From contig CAMLDR010000090.1 of NCBI GenBank assembly GCA_946478775.1, forward strand, positions 1 through 17,056: a DNA stretch of 17,056 bases, written 5' to 3'. A program made the translations under genes and the position numbers. The stretch's first letter is position 1; each line of letters starts with the position of its first letter. The notes below the pieces were generated by a model that did no database searches, was not told the origin of the DNA, and saw only the letters and a program-made list of their open reading frames with translations. The DNA is from an uncultured Flavobacteriales bacterium. Its GTDB lineage: Bacteria; Bacteroidota; Bacteroidia; Flavobacteriales; Crocinitomicaceae. This document shows positions 6,484-14,164 of this stretch, piece after piece.

Positions 6484-8553
6484 TTATTTTTTGTAGGCTT
6501 TGAGACCATCTTCGAGCCATTTTTTGAACACTTCCGGTTTCCCATGATTTTGATAATCAGCTGATCCGACTGGAATGTCTTTTCCTTCCGGAGTTTGAAT
6601 TACATAATAAGGCTGAGAAGACGTTTTGTACTCTTCAATTTGCTTGGCTGTCCATTTGTTTCCGATGGTTACTACCGAAAAATCCTGTCCATTTACTTTT
6701 ATTGTTCGTTGTTCTTCTTTCGGAAGTTCTGTCCGTTCGTCCACATAAAGAGAAACAATTACCACATCATCACGTAAATGCTCAATGATTCCGGGTTCTC
6801 CCCAAACACTTTGCTCCATTTTCCGGCAATTTACGCAGCCCCAGCCTGTGAAATCAACGAAAAGCGGTTTGTTTACCTTTTTAGCATATGCCAAAGCTTT
6901 ATCGTAGTCGTTGAAGGCCATCAGACCTCTTGGTCCTTTATGCATTCCGTCAACGTGCACTTCTGATGAAGAAACGGTGTTGCCGCCGCCTCCGCCAACT
7001 CCATTCGGAGATTCTGCGTAAAAGTCGGGTGGTAAAAATGCGTTTACCAGTTTCAAAGGAGCGCCCCACAAACCTGGAATCAGGTAGAAGGTGAATGCGA
7101 TTGTCAATGTTGCCATCATAGTTCTTCCGACAGATAATTTCTCTACAGGACTGTCATGCGGAAGTCTAACCTTTCCAAGCATGTACAAGGAAAGTGTTCC
7201 GAAAACAGCGATCCAGATGGAAATAAAGACTTCACGCTCCAGTAAATGCCACTGCATCGTTGTGTCTGCCGTAGAAAGGAATTTGAAGGCAAATGCGATT
7301 TCCAAAAAGCCTAAAAATACTTTTACAACATTTAACCATCCACCGGAATTTGGCATGGAATTCAACCAGGAAGGGAAGATTGCGAATAACATAAATGGAA
7401 GTGCTAAAGCAAGCCCAAATCCAAACATTCCTACCATTAATGCAGAACCCCCTCCGTAGGCGGAAAGTCCACCAAGCAGACCTCCTAAGATTGGGCCTGT
7501 GCAGGAAAATGAAGCCAGGGATAATACCAAAGCCATAAAGAAGATTCCGACAATGCCGCCCTTATCCGCTTTTGCATCTGCGGAATTAACCCATTTTGCA
7601 GGCAACTGGATCTCAAATGCTCCCAAAAATGACAATCCGAAAAGGAATAACATCAAGAAGAAGAAGATATTGAAGTAAACATTGGTAGAAAGTTCGTTCA
7701 GAATGTGTCCGGCTCCTGTTGCTACAACAATTCCCCCCAAAAGCAGGTGGATTAAGATAATGGATCCGCCGTATATAAATGCATTACGAATCCCTAAAGC
7801 TCTTGTTTTACTTCTTTTCGTAAAGAAGCTCACCGTCATTGGGATCATCGGGAATACACAAGGCATAATCAAAGCAAGAAAACCACTGAAAAATGTTCCG
7901 ATAAAAACCAGCCACAAGGATTGATTCTTTTTCTCGTTTGCAGGCTTCACTGTTGTTTCGGTATCTTGTTCTTTTACAACGGTTTTGGGATCTTCTTTCG
8001 GATGATTGTCTTCGGATGCTTTAACAGGGACAGCGGCAGTGTTTTCTTCCGGTTCTTCCGTTTGAGCCCCTGTATCTTCGCATCCCTTGATTTTTAAAGA
8101 TATTTTCCCGTCATAAGGAGGTAAACAACCATTTTCATTACAGGTAGTGAAGAAATAAGATCCTTTCAATGTGAATTCTTTGTCTGTAAGGATTTTGATT
8201 TTTTGTTTCAACTTTACCTTTCCTTCATGAAATGCCAGATCTTCATCAGATGCCTCATCGTGTTCCAGGATTGGTTTTGGCTCGGTTGGTGCGCCGATTA
8301 ATTTATACTCTTTTGACGGGACGAATTTGAATTCTGTTGCTAATCCGAATGATCCTTTGGGAAGCACCATTGCATTCATGTGCCAATGAGGTTCAATGCT
8401 GATTTCCGCCACAATTGTAGCTTCGCAATTTTTCCCCTGCTCTACGGAAATTTTCCATTTAGCCTTATCCTGTGATAAATCTATTTGAGCATTTAATTGG
8501 TTTAGTGAGAATAAAGCAGCTAAAAGGAGTAAACTCTTAAATATGGATTTCAT
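6484..8553 (-). CDS. dsbD: Thiol:disulfide interchange protein DsbD
   Basis: An inner-membrane protein that carries electrons from cytoplasmic thioredoxin to periplasmic reductases and cytochrome c maturation. All six redox cysteines of the family are present in 689 residues. The signal peptide is at 1-22. The N-terminal periplasmic domain (about 25-155) has C138 and C143 in TTCNENGCLPP. A charged linker rich in Glu and Lys (about 160-210) follows. The membrane domain (about 211-500) has C232 in MPCVFPMIP and C351 in SFSCTGPILGG. The C-terminal thioredoxin domain has C573-V-N-C576 in FTGWGCVNCRKME. A run of six glycines at about 519-524 links the last two parts. It lies 15 bases after a gene for a separate copy of its own N-terminal domain, and the two are almost certainly one operon from the promoter at 9023-9052. 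Confidence 0.94.
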   Translation of the reverse strand: MKSIFKSLLLLAALFSLNQLNAQIDLSQDKAKWKISVEQGKNCEATIVAEISIEPHWHMNAMVLPKGSFGLATEFKFVPSKEYKLIGAPTEPKPILEHDEASDEDLAFHEGKVKLKQKIKILTDKEFTLKGSYFFTTCNENGCLPPYDGKISLKIKGCEDTGAQTEEPEENTAAVPVKASEDNHPKEDPKTVVKEQDTETTVKPANEKKNQSLWLVFIGTFFSGFLALIMPCVFPMIPMTVSFFTKRSKTRALGIRNAFIYGGSIILIHLLLGGIVVATGAGHILNELSTNVYFNIFFFLMLFLFGLSFLGAFEIQLPAKWVNSADAKADKGGIVGIFFMALVLSLASFSCTGPILGGLLGGLSAYGGGSALMVGMFGFGLALALPFMLFAIFPSWLNSMPNSGGWLNVVKVFLGFLEIAFAFKFLSTADTTMQWHLLEREVFISIWIAVFGTLSLYMLGKVRLPHDSPVEKLSVGRTMMATLTIAFTFYLIPGLWGAPLKLVNAFLPPDFYAESPNGVGGGGGNTVSSSEVHVDGMHKGPRGLMAFNDYDKALAYAKKVNKPLFVDFTGWGCVNCRKMEQSVWGEPGIIEHLRDDVVIVSLYVDERTELPKEEQRTIKVNGQDFSVVTIGNKWTAKQIEEYKTSSQPYYVIQTPEGKDIPVGSADYQNHGKPEVFKKWLEDGLKAYKK

Positions 8554-8568
8554 AAAGTTTATGGGGTG

Positions 8569-9003
8569 TTACGGAATTGTTATGGAAAAATCAATATCGA
8601 CGGGAGGAAGGCACATGACTTCGTTACAAACCATGAAGGTAACGTAGCCTTTGATTACTTCTCCCGATTTTGCTTTGGCAACTTTGCGGGTAAAAGTGAC
8701 CTCTGTTTTGAAAAAGTCGAGCGCTGCTTCAAAGTTCTCATCGTATTCATGAATGGCTTTCGGCTCTTTTACTTCTCCTTCAAATTTGATATTGGGGTTT
8801 TCTGTAAATGTAAAGCTGGTAGGAACGGGTCCGATCGTGTTGTTGATGTGCTGGCTGTATAAGTGCCAACCTTCGGAAATAATCGCTTTCAGTTGGATTT
8901 CCTTTGTAGCCGGATTGTAAGAAAAGTCCCATTTCACCCTGTCCTGGGCAAAAAGTGAACTTCCTATCAGTAAAAACGAGCACAAAAAAAGCAGTTTACG
9001 CAT
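8569..9003 (-). CDS. Stand-alone DsbD N-terminal (alpha) domain protein
   Basis: A 144-residue secreted protein. Residues 1-19 form a signal peptide (LLFLCSFLLIGSSLFA). The rest is a single domain resembling the periplasmic N-terminal domain of DsbD: VKWDFSYN, EGWHLYSQHI, EPKAIHEYDENFE, and a cysteine pair C126 and C131 in MVCNEVMCLPP that lines up with TTCNENGCLPP in the neighbouring DsbD. The family's role is to accept electrons from the DsbD thioredoxin domain and pass them to periplasmic partners. A free copy could act as a soluble shuttle or a dedicated partner; that is inference. It is the first gene of the operon with dsbD, with a good promoter upstream. It is a complete gene, not a fragment, because it has its own signal peptide, stop and promoter. 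Confidence 0.85.
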   Translation of the reverse strand: MRKLLFLCSFLLIGSSLFAQDRVKWDFSYNPATKEIQLKAIISEGWHLYSQHINNTIGPVPTSFTFTENPNIKFEGEVKEPKAIHEYDENFEAALDFFKTEVTFTRKVAKAKSGEVIKGYVTFMVCNEVMCLPPVDIDFSITIP

Positions 9004-9022
9004 GGGCTTTAGTTTATATTTC

Positions 9023-9052
9023 CAAAGCTACAAAACGAAAACTGCCTGGCAA
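9023..9052 (-). promoter_or_regulatory. Promoter of the nDsbD-like/dsbD operon
   Basis: On the minus strand TTG (9052-9050) is followed after 19 bases by TAGCTTTG (9030-9023). This is the Bacteroidota -33/-7 arrangement with ideal spacing. The ATG at 9003 follows after 19 bases, giving a short leader of roughly 15 bases. Confidence 0.75.
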
Positions 9053-9080
9053 TAATGAGTTTGACTACTTTCTTGAAATG

Positions 9081-9350
9081 CTAAAACTTTAATTCCACAA
9101 TGTGATCAATGGGAATCCACATTCCGCCTTTGAGACAGATGTATTTTTGGCCTGTAGCCCAAATGGTTGTGTTAACTCTTTTTAGTCCTTCGTCGTCATG
9201 AAAGATGATCCCGACCTTATGATGGTATCCGTTACCTAATCTGGTAGCTTCTTCTAATTTCGCACGAATATCTGATTGTTGTTCAAATTCAACCGAATGC
9301 TTAAAAGACAAATCTTTTACGATCTCCTTTTCGACTGTAACTGGTTCCAT
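9081..9350 (-). CDS. Small hypothetical protein
   Basis: An 89-residue protein without signal peptide or membrane segment, so presumably cytoplasmic. The N-terminal third is charged and probably helical (MEPVTVEKEIVKDLSFKHS). The rest looks like a small beta-rich domain: ATRLGNGYHHKVGIIFHDDEG, RVNTTIWATGQKYICLKGG, WIPIDHIVELKF. I have an impression of similar small uncharacterised Bacteroidota proteins but cannot name a family or function. It stands alone between tilS and the dsbD operon on the same strand, with about 80 bases on each side. A possible -7 element upstream is imperfect. The gene call rests on its isolated position, plausible composition and lack of any better overlapping gene. 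Confidence 0.7.
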   Translation of the reverse strand: MEPVTVEKEIVKDLSFKHSVEFEQQSDIRAKLEEATRLGNGYHHKVGIIFHDDEGLKRVNTTIWATGQKYICLKGGMWIPIDHIVELKF

Positions 9351-9429
9351 AGTGTGGGATTTTAAGAGTGTACAATCCGAAATTTAATAAAAAAATAATT
9401 TCAAAATCACATTTCGTGAAAAAAAAGTG

Positions 9430-10677
9430 TTATTGATCTTTTGGAGCCTTGTAGACTTTGATTACCAGTGGTGTAGATGGATTTGCCAGGTGCGTTTTTG
9501 AAATGGAAATGCCCGGGACCCAAACGATTTCTTCCCCGATTCTGAAAACGGGATAGGAATTTCTCCATTGTTCTGGGATGCCGGAATCTTTTAATAACTT
9601 GAAAACCGTGCTTTTTCCATTCATTCCGATGGGAGAAATCGAATCTAATGGGCTGGCAAAGCCCGAAGTAATTGGAAGCACGCATTTTTCAGCATCCAGA
9701 TAAATTTCCCATTTAGTGAAAGATTCCGGTAAGAATTCAACTTCTTCAATCTTGAATTCCCACTGCATAATTTCTGCAAAGTTCGGATTCCAGGAAAAAC
9801 CTGCTTTTGTCCTGAATATTGGACTTTTATCGATTTTTGAACTTAATTCCGATTGCTTTAATGCTTGGATGCGTTCAATGATCCAGAACGGCCAGTTGAA
9901 GTGTGTGCAGCAGACGATTTGTTCTTCGGTGCTTAGTTGTTCCCATTCTTCAAAGGAGATTTGGAAGTGCTTTTCCCAGCCGGCGAGCCTTGATTTCAGG
10001 TTTTGTCGGATTTCCTGCTGTGTAGCGCGAAACACGGATTGCATGAGGTGTATGGAGTTTTTCAATTCCGGGTTGGATTTCAGCAATTCGGGGATGAGGA
10101 TGTTGCGAAACTGATTGCGTTTGTAATCATTTTGCTCGTTGCTGGCATCTTCCCGCCAGTGAATTCCGTTTTCAGCAACAAAGGATCTCAGTTCTTCTTT
10201 CGAAAGGTTTAAGAACGGCCGGATGATTCCGTTTCGTTCGGGATGCATTCCGCCCAGTCCGAACATACCGGCACCACGGATGAGTTGGAGAAAGAAGGTT
10301 TCGACCTGGTCGTCTGCATGATGTGCTAAGAGTACGCGGTTTCCGGGTGATTGCTCAATAAACTCCCGAAATAGTTCGTGACGGAACTTCCGTGCGGCAT
10401 CCTGCAGGTTGATTCCGCTTCCTTTTGTTTTTTCTTTCGGACAGCGTACGACCTGGATTTCCAACCGGTGCTTTCGGGCCAATGCACGAACAAATGCTTC
10501 GTCCTTTTCACTTTCTTCTCCCCGCAGCTGATAATTGATGTGCAGAATCATAGGTTTGAATCCTGACGAGGTCACTGCTTCCAACAAGACCGTTGAGTCT
10601 AGTCCACCGGAACAGGCCACACACAGATTAAACGAGTTTAGGTTTAACCGGGAAAGGGCTTCTTTTACCACTGACAT
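9430..10677 (-). CDS. tilS: tRNA(Ile)-lysidine synthase
   Basis: This enzyme attaches lysine to C34 of the CAU-anticodon tRNA-Ile in an ATP-dependent reaction, so that it reads AUA as isoleucine. It is an essential cytoplasmic protein. It has 415 residues. The PP-loop ATP-binding motif SGGLDS lies at 23-28. LHINYQLRG (45-53), LLAHHADDQVET (116-127) and DASNEQNDYKRNQFRNILIPEL (178-199) are the diagnostic TilS N-domain blocks. The C-terminal half (about 230-415) is divergent but has the length of the TilS central and C-terminal domains. Its first codons overlap the end of pabB by 13 bases, so the two are probably one transcript with coupled translation. Confidence 0.95.
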   Translation of the reverse strand: MSVVKEALSRLNLNSFNLCVACSGGLDSTVLLEAVTSSGFKPMILHINYQLRGEESEKDEAFVRALARKHRLEIQVVRCPKEKTKGSGINLQDAARKFRHELFREFIEQSPGNRVLLAHHADDQVETFFLQLIRGAGMFGLGGMHPERNGIIRPFLNLSKEELRSFVAENGIHWREDASNEQNDYKRNQFRNILIPELLKSNPELKNSIHLMQSVFRATQQEIRQNLKSRLAGWEKHFQISFEEWEQLSTEEQIVCCTHFNWPFWIIERIQALKQSELSSKIDKSPIFRTKAGFSWNPNFAEIMQWEFKIEEVEFLPESFTKWEIYLDAEKCVLPITSGFASPLDSISPIGMNGKSTVFKLLKDSGIPEQWRNSYPVFRIGEEIVWVPGISISKTHLANPSTPLVIKVYKAPKDQ

Positions 10678-11849
10678 GTGCCGAAGAGTGACAGGATTTT
10701 ATCGACTTTGACTTTGCATTCGGCGTATTCGGCTTCTGCATCGGCCAGGATTGTAATGGCTCCGCCAACTCCGCAGGAGAGCTTTTGTGTGCTTTTGTCG
10801 TAAACCAATGTCCGGATGAGTACATTGAGGTTGAAGTCTCCGCCGGGAAGGATGACACCAAAGGACCCGGAATAGAATTCACGGGAAAAGCCTTCGTATC
10901 TAGCTGCCAGTTCCACGGCTGCTTTCTTTGGAGCGCCGGTCATAGATCCCATCGGGAAAGTGGCTTTCAGGATATCTGAGAAGGAGGTGTTTTCTTTCAG
11001 GTCACAGGAAATGGTAGAAATCATCTGGTGAACGGTAGGGAAGGAGTAGATTTCGCATAGTTCATCTACGTGAACGCTTCCTTTGGAGGCCAGCTGCGAT
11101 AGATCGTTCCTCACCAAATCCACGATCATGATATTTTCTGCCCGTTCTTTGACGCTGGTTTGCAGTTTATTGCGGTTTTGGAGATCCTCTAAATCCGTTT
11201 TGCCGCGGGGTGCAGTCCCTTTAATGGGCTGCGAGATGAGTTTGTTTCCCTTCTTTTGAATAAAACGCTCGGGACTTGCTGAAGCAAACATCCAGTTTTC
11301 GTTCTCTGCCATAGCAGCAAAGGGCGTGGGGTTGTTCTCCCAAAGTGTTTTGAAAAAGGGTTGAATGGTTTGCAGTTCCATTGGTTCCGATTCGACCAGT
11401 TGGCAGAAGTTCAGTTCGTAGACATCTCCCAGCTGAATGTGCTCTTTGATTTGGTTTACACGCTCCAGGTAGGTGTTTTTATCGATCCTGGCTTTCCACC
11501 TAACGGGAGCGGTACTTTCTTCGGCTTCGAATAATGCTTGTGCCAGTTTTTGGTTTGTTTCATCTGCTTTTCCTTCCAGGTGATAAGCGGTAGTGCTGAC
11601 ATACATATAGGTGCTCTCCGGAACCCAAACGCGCAATAAAGGAAGTTGGTTCTCTTTGTATGGAACGTTCAGGATATCCAACCCCAGCTGGTAATTGATG
11701 ATCGTAAAGAGTGTTCGGTCTTTGTGCTGATGTATAAATGCGTCCAGTGCTTTCCAATCCGGATCGGCGCCCAGGATCAATTCAGATTCGCACCCGATTC
11801 CAACAAGGAAGGAGTTGTCGATGTGTCTGAAAAGCGCGCGTTCGATCAT
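10665..11849 (-). CDS. pabB: Aminodeoxychorismate synthase component I
   Basis: Converts chorismate with ammonia to 4-amino-4-deoxychorismate, the first step towards p-aminobenzoate and folate. It is a chorismate-binding enzyme of 394 residues from this start. Diagnostic blocks are PIKGTAPRG at about 208-216, where the Lys separates aminodeoxychorismate synthases from most anthranilate synthases (PIAGT), then ERAENIMIVDLVRNDLS, and MGSMTGAPKKAA near 300-311. Later FYSGSFGVI and GVGGAITILADAEAEYAE complete the site. The N-terminal third is weakly conserved, as usual. I chose the ATG at 11849 over the one at 11876 because a -7 element lies between them, which would leave the upstream ATG outside the transcript. 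It overlaps tilS by 13 bases. The glutamine amidotransferase partner (pabA) is not in the window. Confidence 0.88.
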   Translation of the reverse strand: MIERALFRHIDNSFLVGIGCESELILGADPDWKALDAFIHQHKDRTLFTIINYQLGLDILNVPYKENQLPLLRVWVPESTYMYVSTTAYHLEGKADETNQKLAQALFEAEESTAPVRWKARIDKNTYLERVNQIKEHIQLGDVYELNFCQLVESEPMELQTIQPFFKTLWENNPTPFAAMAENENWMFASASPERFIQKKGNKLISQPIKGTAPRGKTDLEDLQNRNKLQTSVKERAENIMIVDLVRNDLSQLASKGSVHVDELCEIYSFPTVHQMISTISCDLKENTSFSDILKATFPMGSMTGAPKKAAVELAARYEGFSREFYSGSFGVILPGGDFNLNVLIRTLVYDKSTQKLSCGVGGAITILADAEAEYAECKVKVDKILSLFGTCQW

Positions 11850-11853
11850 GAGG

Positions 11854-11861
11854 CAAAGGTA
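11854..11861 (-). promoter_or_regulatory. -7 element for pabB, probable leaderless start
   Basis: Read on the minus strand this is TACCTTTG, matching TAnnTTTG, and it ends four bases before the ATG at 11849. The geometry is the same as at dusB. No TTG stands at the ideal 17-23 base distance; the nearest are about 12 and 26 bases upstream, both inside the heptad repeat. Confidence 0.5.
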
Positions 11862-11895
11862 ATTATGAATTGCCAATTACGAATTACCAATTGTT
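11861..11895. repeat. AATTNNN heptad block (left copy)
   Basis: Five consecutive 7-base units each start with AATT: AATTATG, AATTGCC, AATTACG, AATTACC, AATTGTT. The block is related in inverted orientation to the block at 12265-12299: both contain TAATTCGTAATT when one is reverse-complemented. It overlaps the pabB promoter region and the unused upstream ATG at 11876. Confidence 0.75.
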
Positions 11896-12045
11896 AGTCT
11901 CTTCGGTGATTCATTTGTGTTTTACATTTGTGTAAAAAATAAATGGGATAATTTGAGCCTGGGTCCGGGACTTAAAAAACAGCTTGTTTTAGAGTGAAAT
12001 TATGCTGAAAGTCACTAAAACCGCATGTTAAAAATTACACAAACA

Positions 12046-12067
12046 ATGCTTTACCTATGCTTTACCT
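12046..12067. repeat. Perfect 11-base tandem duplication
   Basis: ATGCTTTACCT occurs twice without a gap at 12046-12056 and 12057-12067. The second copy runs into a small perfect hairpin, TTACC-TACG-GGTAA. No function can be assigned. Confidence 0.7.
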
Positions 12068-12264
12068 ACGGGTAATCCTCGCTTGACTCATGGAGTATGT
12101 GTTTTTTAGTCTGAAAAGTCTTTTTTGAATGAGGTTGACAGGTTACATTTGTGGGAATTTTGAAAGTCTGTTTACGAATTAGGAATGAGTGATTTTAGGT
12201 ATGGGCATCGAACTAATGGAGTTGTTACGATCAGTTTGCAGGTGGGTGAACTATAAATGTGAAT

Positions 12265-12299
12265 AATTCGTAATTAGGAATTTGCAATTAGGAATTATG
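12265..12299. repeat. AATTNNN heptad block (right copy)
   Basis: Five consecutive units: AATTCGT, AATTAGG, AATTTGC, AATTAGG, AATTATG, then one base out of register a sixth, AATTTCG. It is a degenerate inverted partner of 11861-11895, about 370 bases away, and lies directly upstream of the acyltransferase start. Confidence 0.75.
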
Positions 12300-12321
12300 T
12301 AATTTCGTTCAAAACCCACAC

Positions 12322-13638
12322 ATGTTATACCGAATCATCAAGGCGATCATTTCATTCGGAATCCGGCATTATTACCGCGAGATCCGGGTGGTGAACAAGG
12401 AGTTGCTGGAGAAGGAAACCGGTCCTTTGATTATTATTGCGAATCACCCTAATACGCTGATGGATGCCTGGATGGTTGGATTTGCCAACAGGAGGCGTGT
12501 TCATTTCATGGCGAAAGCTACTTTTTTCAGTTCACCGTTCAAACGAAAATTATTGGGGGCTTTGGGAATGATTCCGATCAACCGGAAATCGGACGGGGCT
12601 GTGTCAGGTGTGAATAATAAAGATTCTTTTGAGGCTTGTTATCAATTACTGGAGAGGGGGGAGATACTGGTTGTTTTTCCGGAAGGGACGAGTTTTTTGG
12701 AACGCAGGCTCCGCGAGATCAAAACAGGAACTGCCCGCATTGCATTGGAGGTAGAGCGGAGGAACCAGGGGAAACTGGGATTAAAGGTTGTTCCGATCGG
12801 TTTGAATTACATTTCTGCGGATTCTTATCGTGGAAAAGTATTGGTTCAGGTGGGGAAGGCGATCGAATTGGATGACCTGTGGAAGGAATATGAAGTAAAC
12901 CAGGGGAATGCCGCCAAGGTGCTGACGGAACGCTTTCGTGTGGAGCTGTCGCGTGTATTCCTGAATATGGACGATTCTGCCCGTGAAGACCTGATTGAAC
13001 AGCTGAGTGATCTGTTTGTGACGAAATATACCAAACAAACGGATGTGGCGGGTGAAATGAATTTCATGAAATCGGTTCAGTCGCGTTTGGAAGAATATAG
13101 TTTGACGAGTCCCTGGAAGCTGGAAGAAATCCAGACGGAAACGAGCAACTTATTTGCATCGCTGCAGTTTTTGGGGATCAAACCGGATTTCCTGGACCGT
13201 CCGTATCGCCCGATGTTGTTTTTCAGGCAATTTATCCAGAGCTGGTTGTTTGTGATCGGCACTGTTCCGATTTTCCTGATCGGATTTGTGCATCATGTGC
13301 TTCCGTATTGGTTCATTGGCTGGGTGGTCCCGAAGCTGTCGAAAGAAGCGGAGTACCATGCTCCGCTGACTATTTTGCTGGGATTGGTTTTGTATCCGTT
13401 GAATTACCTGGGGTTTGGTCTGACAGCTCATCTTTGTTTTGGACTGAATTGGCTTCAGACTTTGATTTACCTGCTGGTAGTGCCTTTGTTCGGAACATTC
13501 GCTCATTATTACATGCGTTACATGCACCATTTGAATTCGAAGCAGCGTTTTGGTCGCTTTGCGCGTAGAAGAAGTGCCATTCTTCAGAATTTGCGGGAAC
13601 AGCGTGAGCAGTTGAAGGACTTGATTTTTAGAGATTAA
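12322..13638 (+). CDS. PlsC-type glycerolipid acyltransferase with C-terminal membrane helices
   Basis: A 438-residue membrane-bound acyltransferase of the 1-acylglycerol-3-phosphate acyltransferase superfamily, expected to transfer an acyl chain to a (lyso)phospholipid precursor at the inner membrane. The catalytic block IIIANHPNTLMDAW has H42 and D48, spaced five residues apart where the canonical motif has four; this looser form is one I associate with Bacteroidota members. The second block MIPINRK (83-89) and the third VVFPEGTSF (117-125) are present, followed by the VVPIGLNY block. The C-terminal half has hydrophobic stretches at about 302-330 (SWLFVIGTVPIFLIGFVHHV) and 350-395, which the small PlsC enzymes lack. 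A soluble helical insert lies between. It is monocistronic and its promoter is unclear. The exact substrate cannot be told. Confidence 0.85.
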   Translation: MLYRIIKAIISFGIRHYYREIRVVNKELLEKETGPLIIIANHPNTLMDAWMVGFANRRRVHFMAKATFFSSPFKRKLLGALGMIPINRKSDGAVSGVNNKDSFEACYQLLERGEILVVFPEGTSFLERRLREIKTGTARIALEVERRNQGKLGLKVVPIGLNYISADSYRGKVLVQVGKAIELDDLWKEYEVNQGNAAKVLTERFRVELSRVFLNMDDSAREDLIEQLSDLFVTKYTKQTDVAGEMNFMKSVQSRLEEYSLTSPWKLEEIQTETSNLFASLQFLGIKPDFLDRPYRPMLFFRQFIQSWLFVIGTVPIFLIGFVHHVLPYWFIGWVVPKLSKEAEYHAPLTILLGLVLYPLNYLGFGLTAHLCFGLNWLQTLIYLLVVPLFGTFAHYYMRYMHHLNSKQRFGRFARRRSAILQNLREQREQLKDLIFRD

Positions 13639-13704
13639 GCGGGTGTTAAAGGAGTGTGAAGGAAGCTAAAATCATTTTTTTTACTTTTTTTTAATCAAAA
13701 TCCT

Positions 13705-13733
13705 TTGATACAACGATGCATTTATTAATTTTG
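13705..13733 (+). promoter_or_regulatory. Promoter of tRNA-Ser
   Basis: TTG (13705-13707), an 18-base spacer and TAATTTTG (13726-13733) match the Bacteroidota -33/-7 pattern. The tRNA begins about 40 bases after the expected start point. Confidence 0.7.
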
Positions 13734-13778
13734 CGCCTGTCTTCGGGAGACCTGAGACGCGTTCTTTGTAAGAATTTT

Positions 13779-13865
13779 GGAGGGATGGGTGAGTGGCTGA
13801 AACCACCAGTTTGCTAAACTGACGTACTGGTAACGGTACCGCGAGTTCGAATCTCGCTCTCTCCG
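13779..13865 (+). tRNA. tRNA-Ser(GCT)
   Basis: An 87-base class II tRNA reading AGC/AGU. Acceptor GGAGGGA (13779-13785) pairs with TCTCTCC (13858-13864), discriminator G at 13865. The anticodon loop TTGCTAA (13811-13817) has GCT at 13813-13815. The long variable arm at about 13823-13840 with a GTAC/GTAC stem marks a serine tRNA. The T arm is GCGAG-TTCGAAT-CTCGC (13841-13857). CCA is not encoded. No clear terminator follows, so it may be read through towards tRNA-Pro. Confidence 0.95.
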
Positions 13866-13930
13866 CAGGAAGGCAATGGATTGAAAGTTAATCTTTTAAG
13901 AAATGTCTTTACAAAAACTTTAAAAGGTGC

Positions 13931-13960
13931 TTGTGATAGTTGAATTTATTGCTATCTTTG
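13931..13960 (+). promoter_or_regulatory. Promoter of tRNA-Pro
   Basis: TTG (13931-13933), a 19-base spacer, and TATCTTTG (13953-13960). The 12-mer TATCTTTGCACC here is identical to the one at the dusB promoter. Transcription would start near 13966, about 58 bases before the tRNA. Confidence 0.82.
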
Positions 13961-14023
13961 CACCTCGAAAAAAGAAAACTTCTCAAAGCGATGGGAAGGA
14001 AAAAAATAATAAAAGCCTTAGTT

Positions 14024-14097
14024 CGGGGCGTAGCGTAGCCCGGTATCGCGCCTGGTTTGGGACCAGGAGGTCGTCAGTTCGAATCTGGCCGCCCCGA
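14024..14097 (+). tRNA. tRNA-Pro(TGG)
   Basis: A 74-base tRNA. Acceptor CGGGGCG (14024-14030) pairs with CGCCCCG (14090-14096); discriminator A at 14097. The anticodon stem CCTGG/CCAGG encloses TTTGGGA with TGG at 14058-14060, which reads proline CCN codons. The T arm is GTCAG-TTCGAAT-CTGGC. CCA is not encoded. A strong terminator follows at once. Confidence 0.97.
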
Positions 14098-14100
14098 CAA

Positions 14101-14132
14101 AAAAAAGGGGATGAGCAATCATCCCCTTTTTT
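14101..14132 (+). terminator. Intrinsic terminator of tRNA-Pro
   Basis: GGGGATGA (14107-14114), loop GCAA, TCATCCCC (14119-14126), followed by six T. The stem is extended by an A-run on the left that pairs with the T-run, so it may also act on the minus strand. Confidence 0.92.
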
Positions 14133-14164
14133 GATTTTAGAACTTGTTTAGGTTCATGTATTTT

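Larger units (their letters stand above)
11850..12321. other. Gene-free interval between divergent pabB and the acyltransferase
   Basis: This 472-base stretch has no convincing gene. It holds two inverted blocks of AATTNNN heptads near its ends, a perfect 11-base tandem repeat (12046-12067), a small hairpin TTACC-TACG-GGTAA (12062-12075), and TAnnTTTG-like boxes at 11923-11930 and 12144-12151. The second box has a TTG 16 bases upstream (12125-12127), nearly a full promoter, and points to the acyltransferase or an unrecognised small RNA. A 23-codon open frame at 12185-12256 is not supported. Confidence 0.6.

Noticed and set aside
9379..9404. Promoter for the 89-residue hypothetical protein
   Set aside because: On the minus strand the box is TAAATTTC, lacking the final G, and the TTG is only 15 bases away.
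12185..12256. A 23-codon open frame in the gene-free interval
   Set aside because: It is too short, has no recognisable motif, and the promoter-like box upstream is imperfect in spacing. Chance open frames of this size are common.
11861..12299. CRISPR array
   Set aside because: The repeat units are seven bases and contiguous, without uniform spacers of 25-40 bases, and no cas gene is present.
13927..14151. A 74-codon plus-strand open frame
   Set aside because: It spans the whole tRNA-Pro gene and its terminator, so it is not coding.
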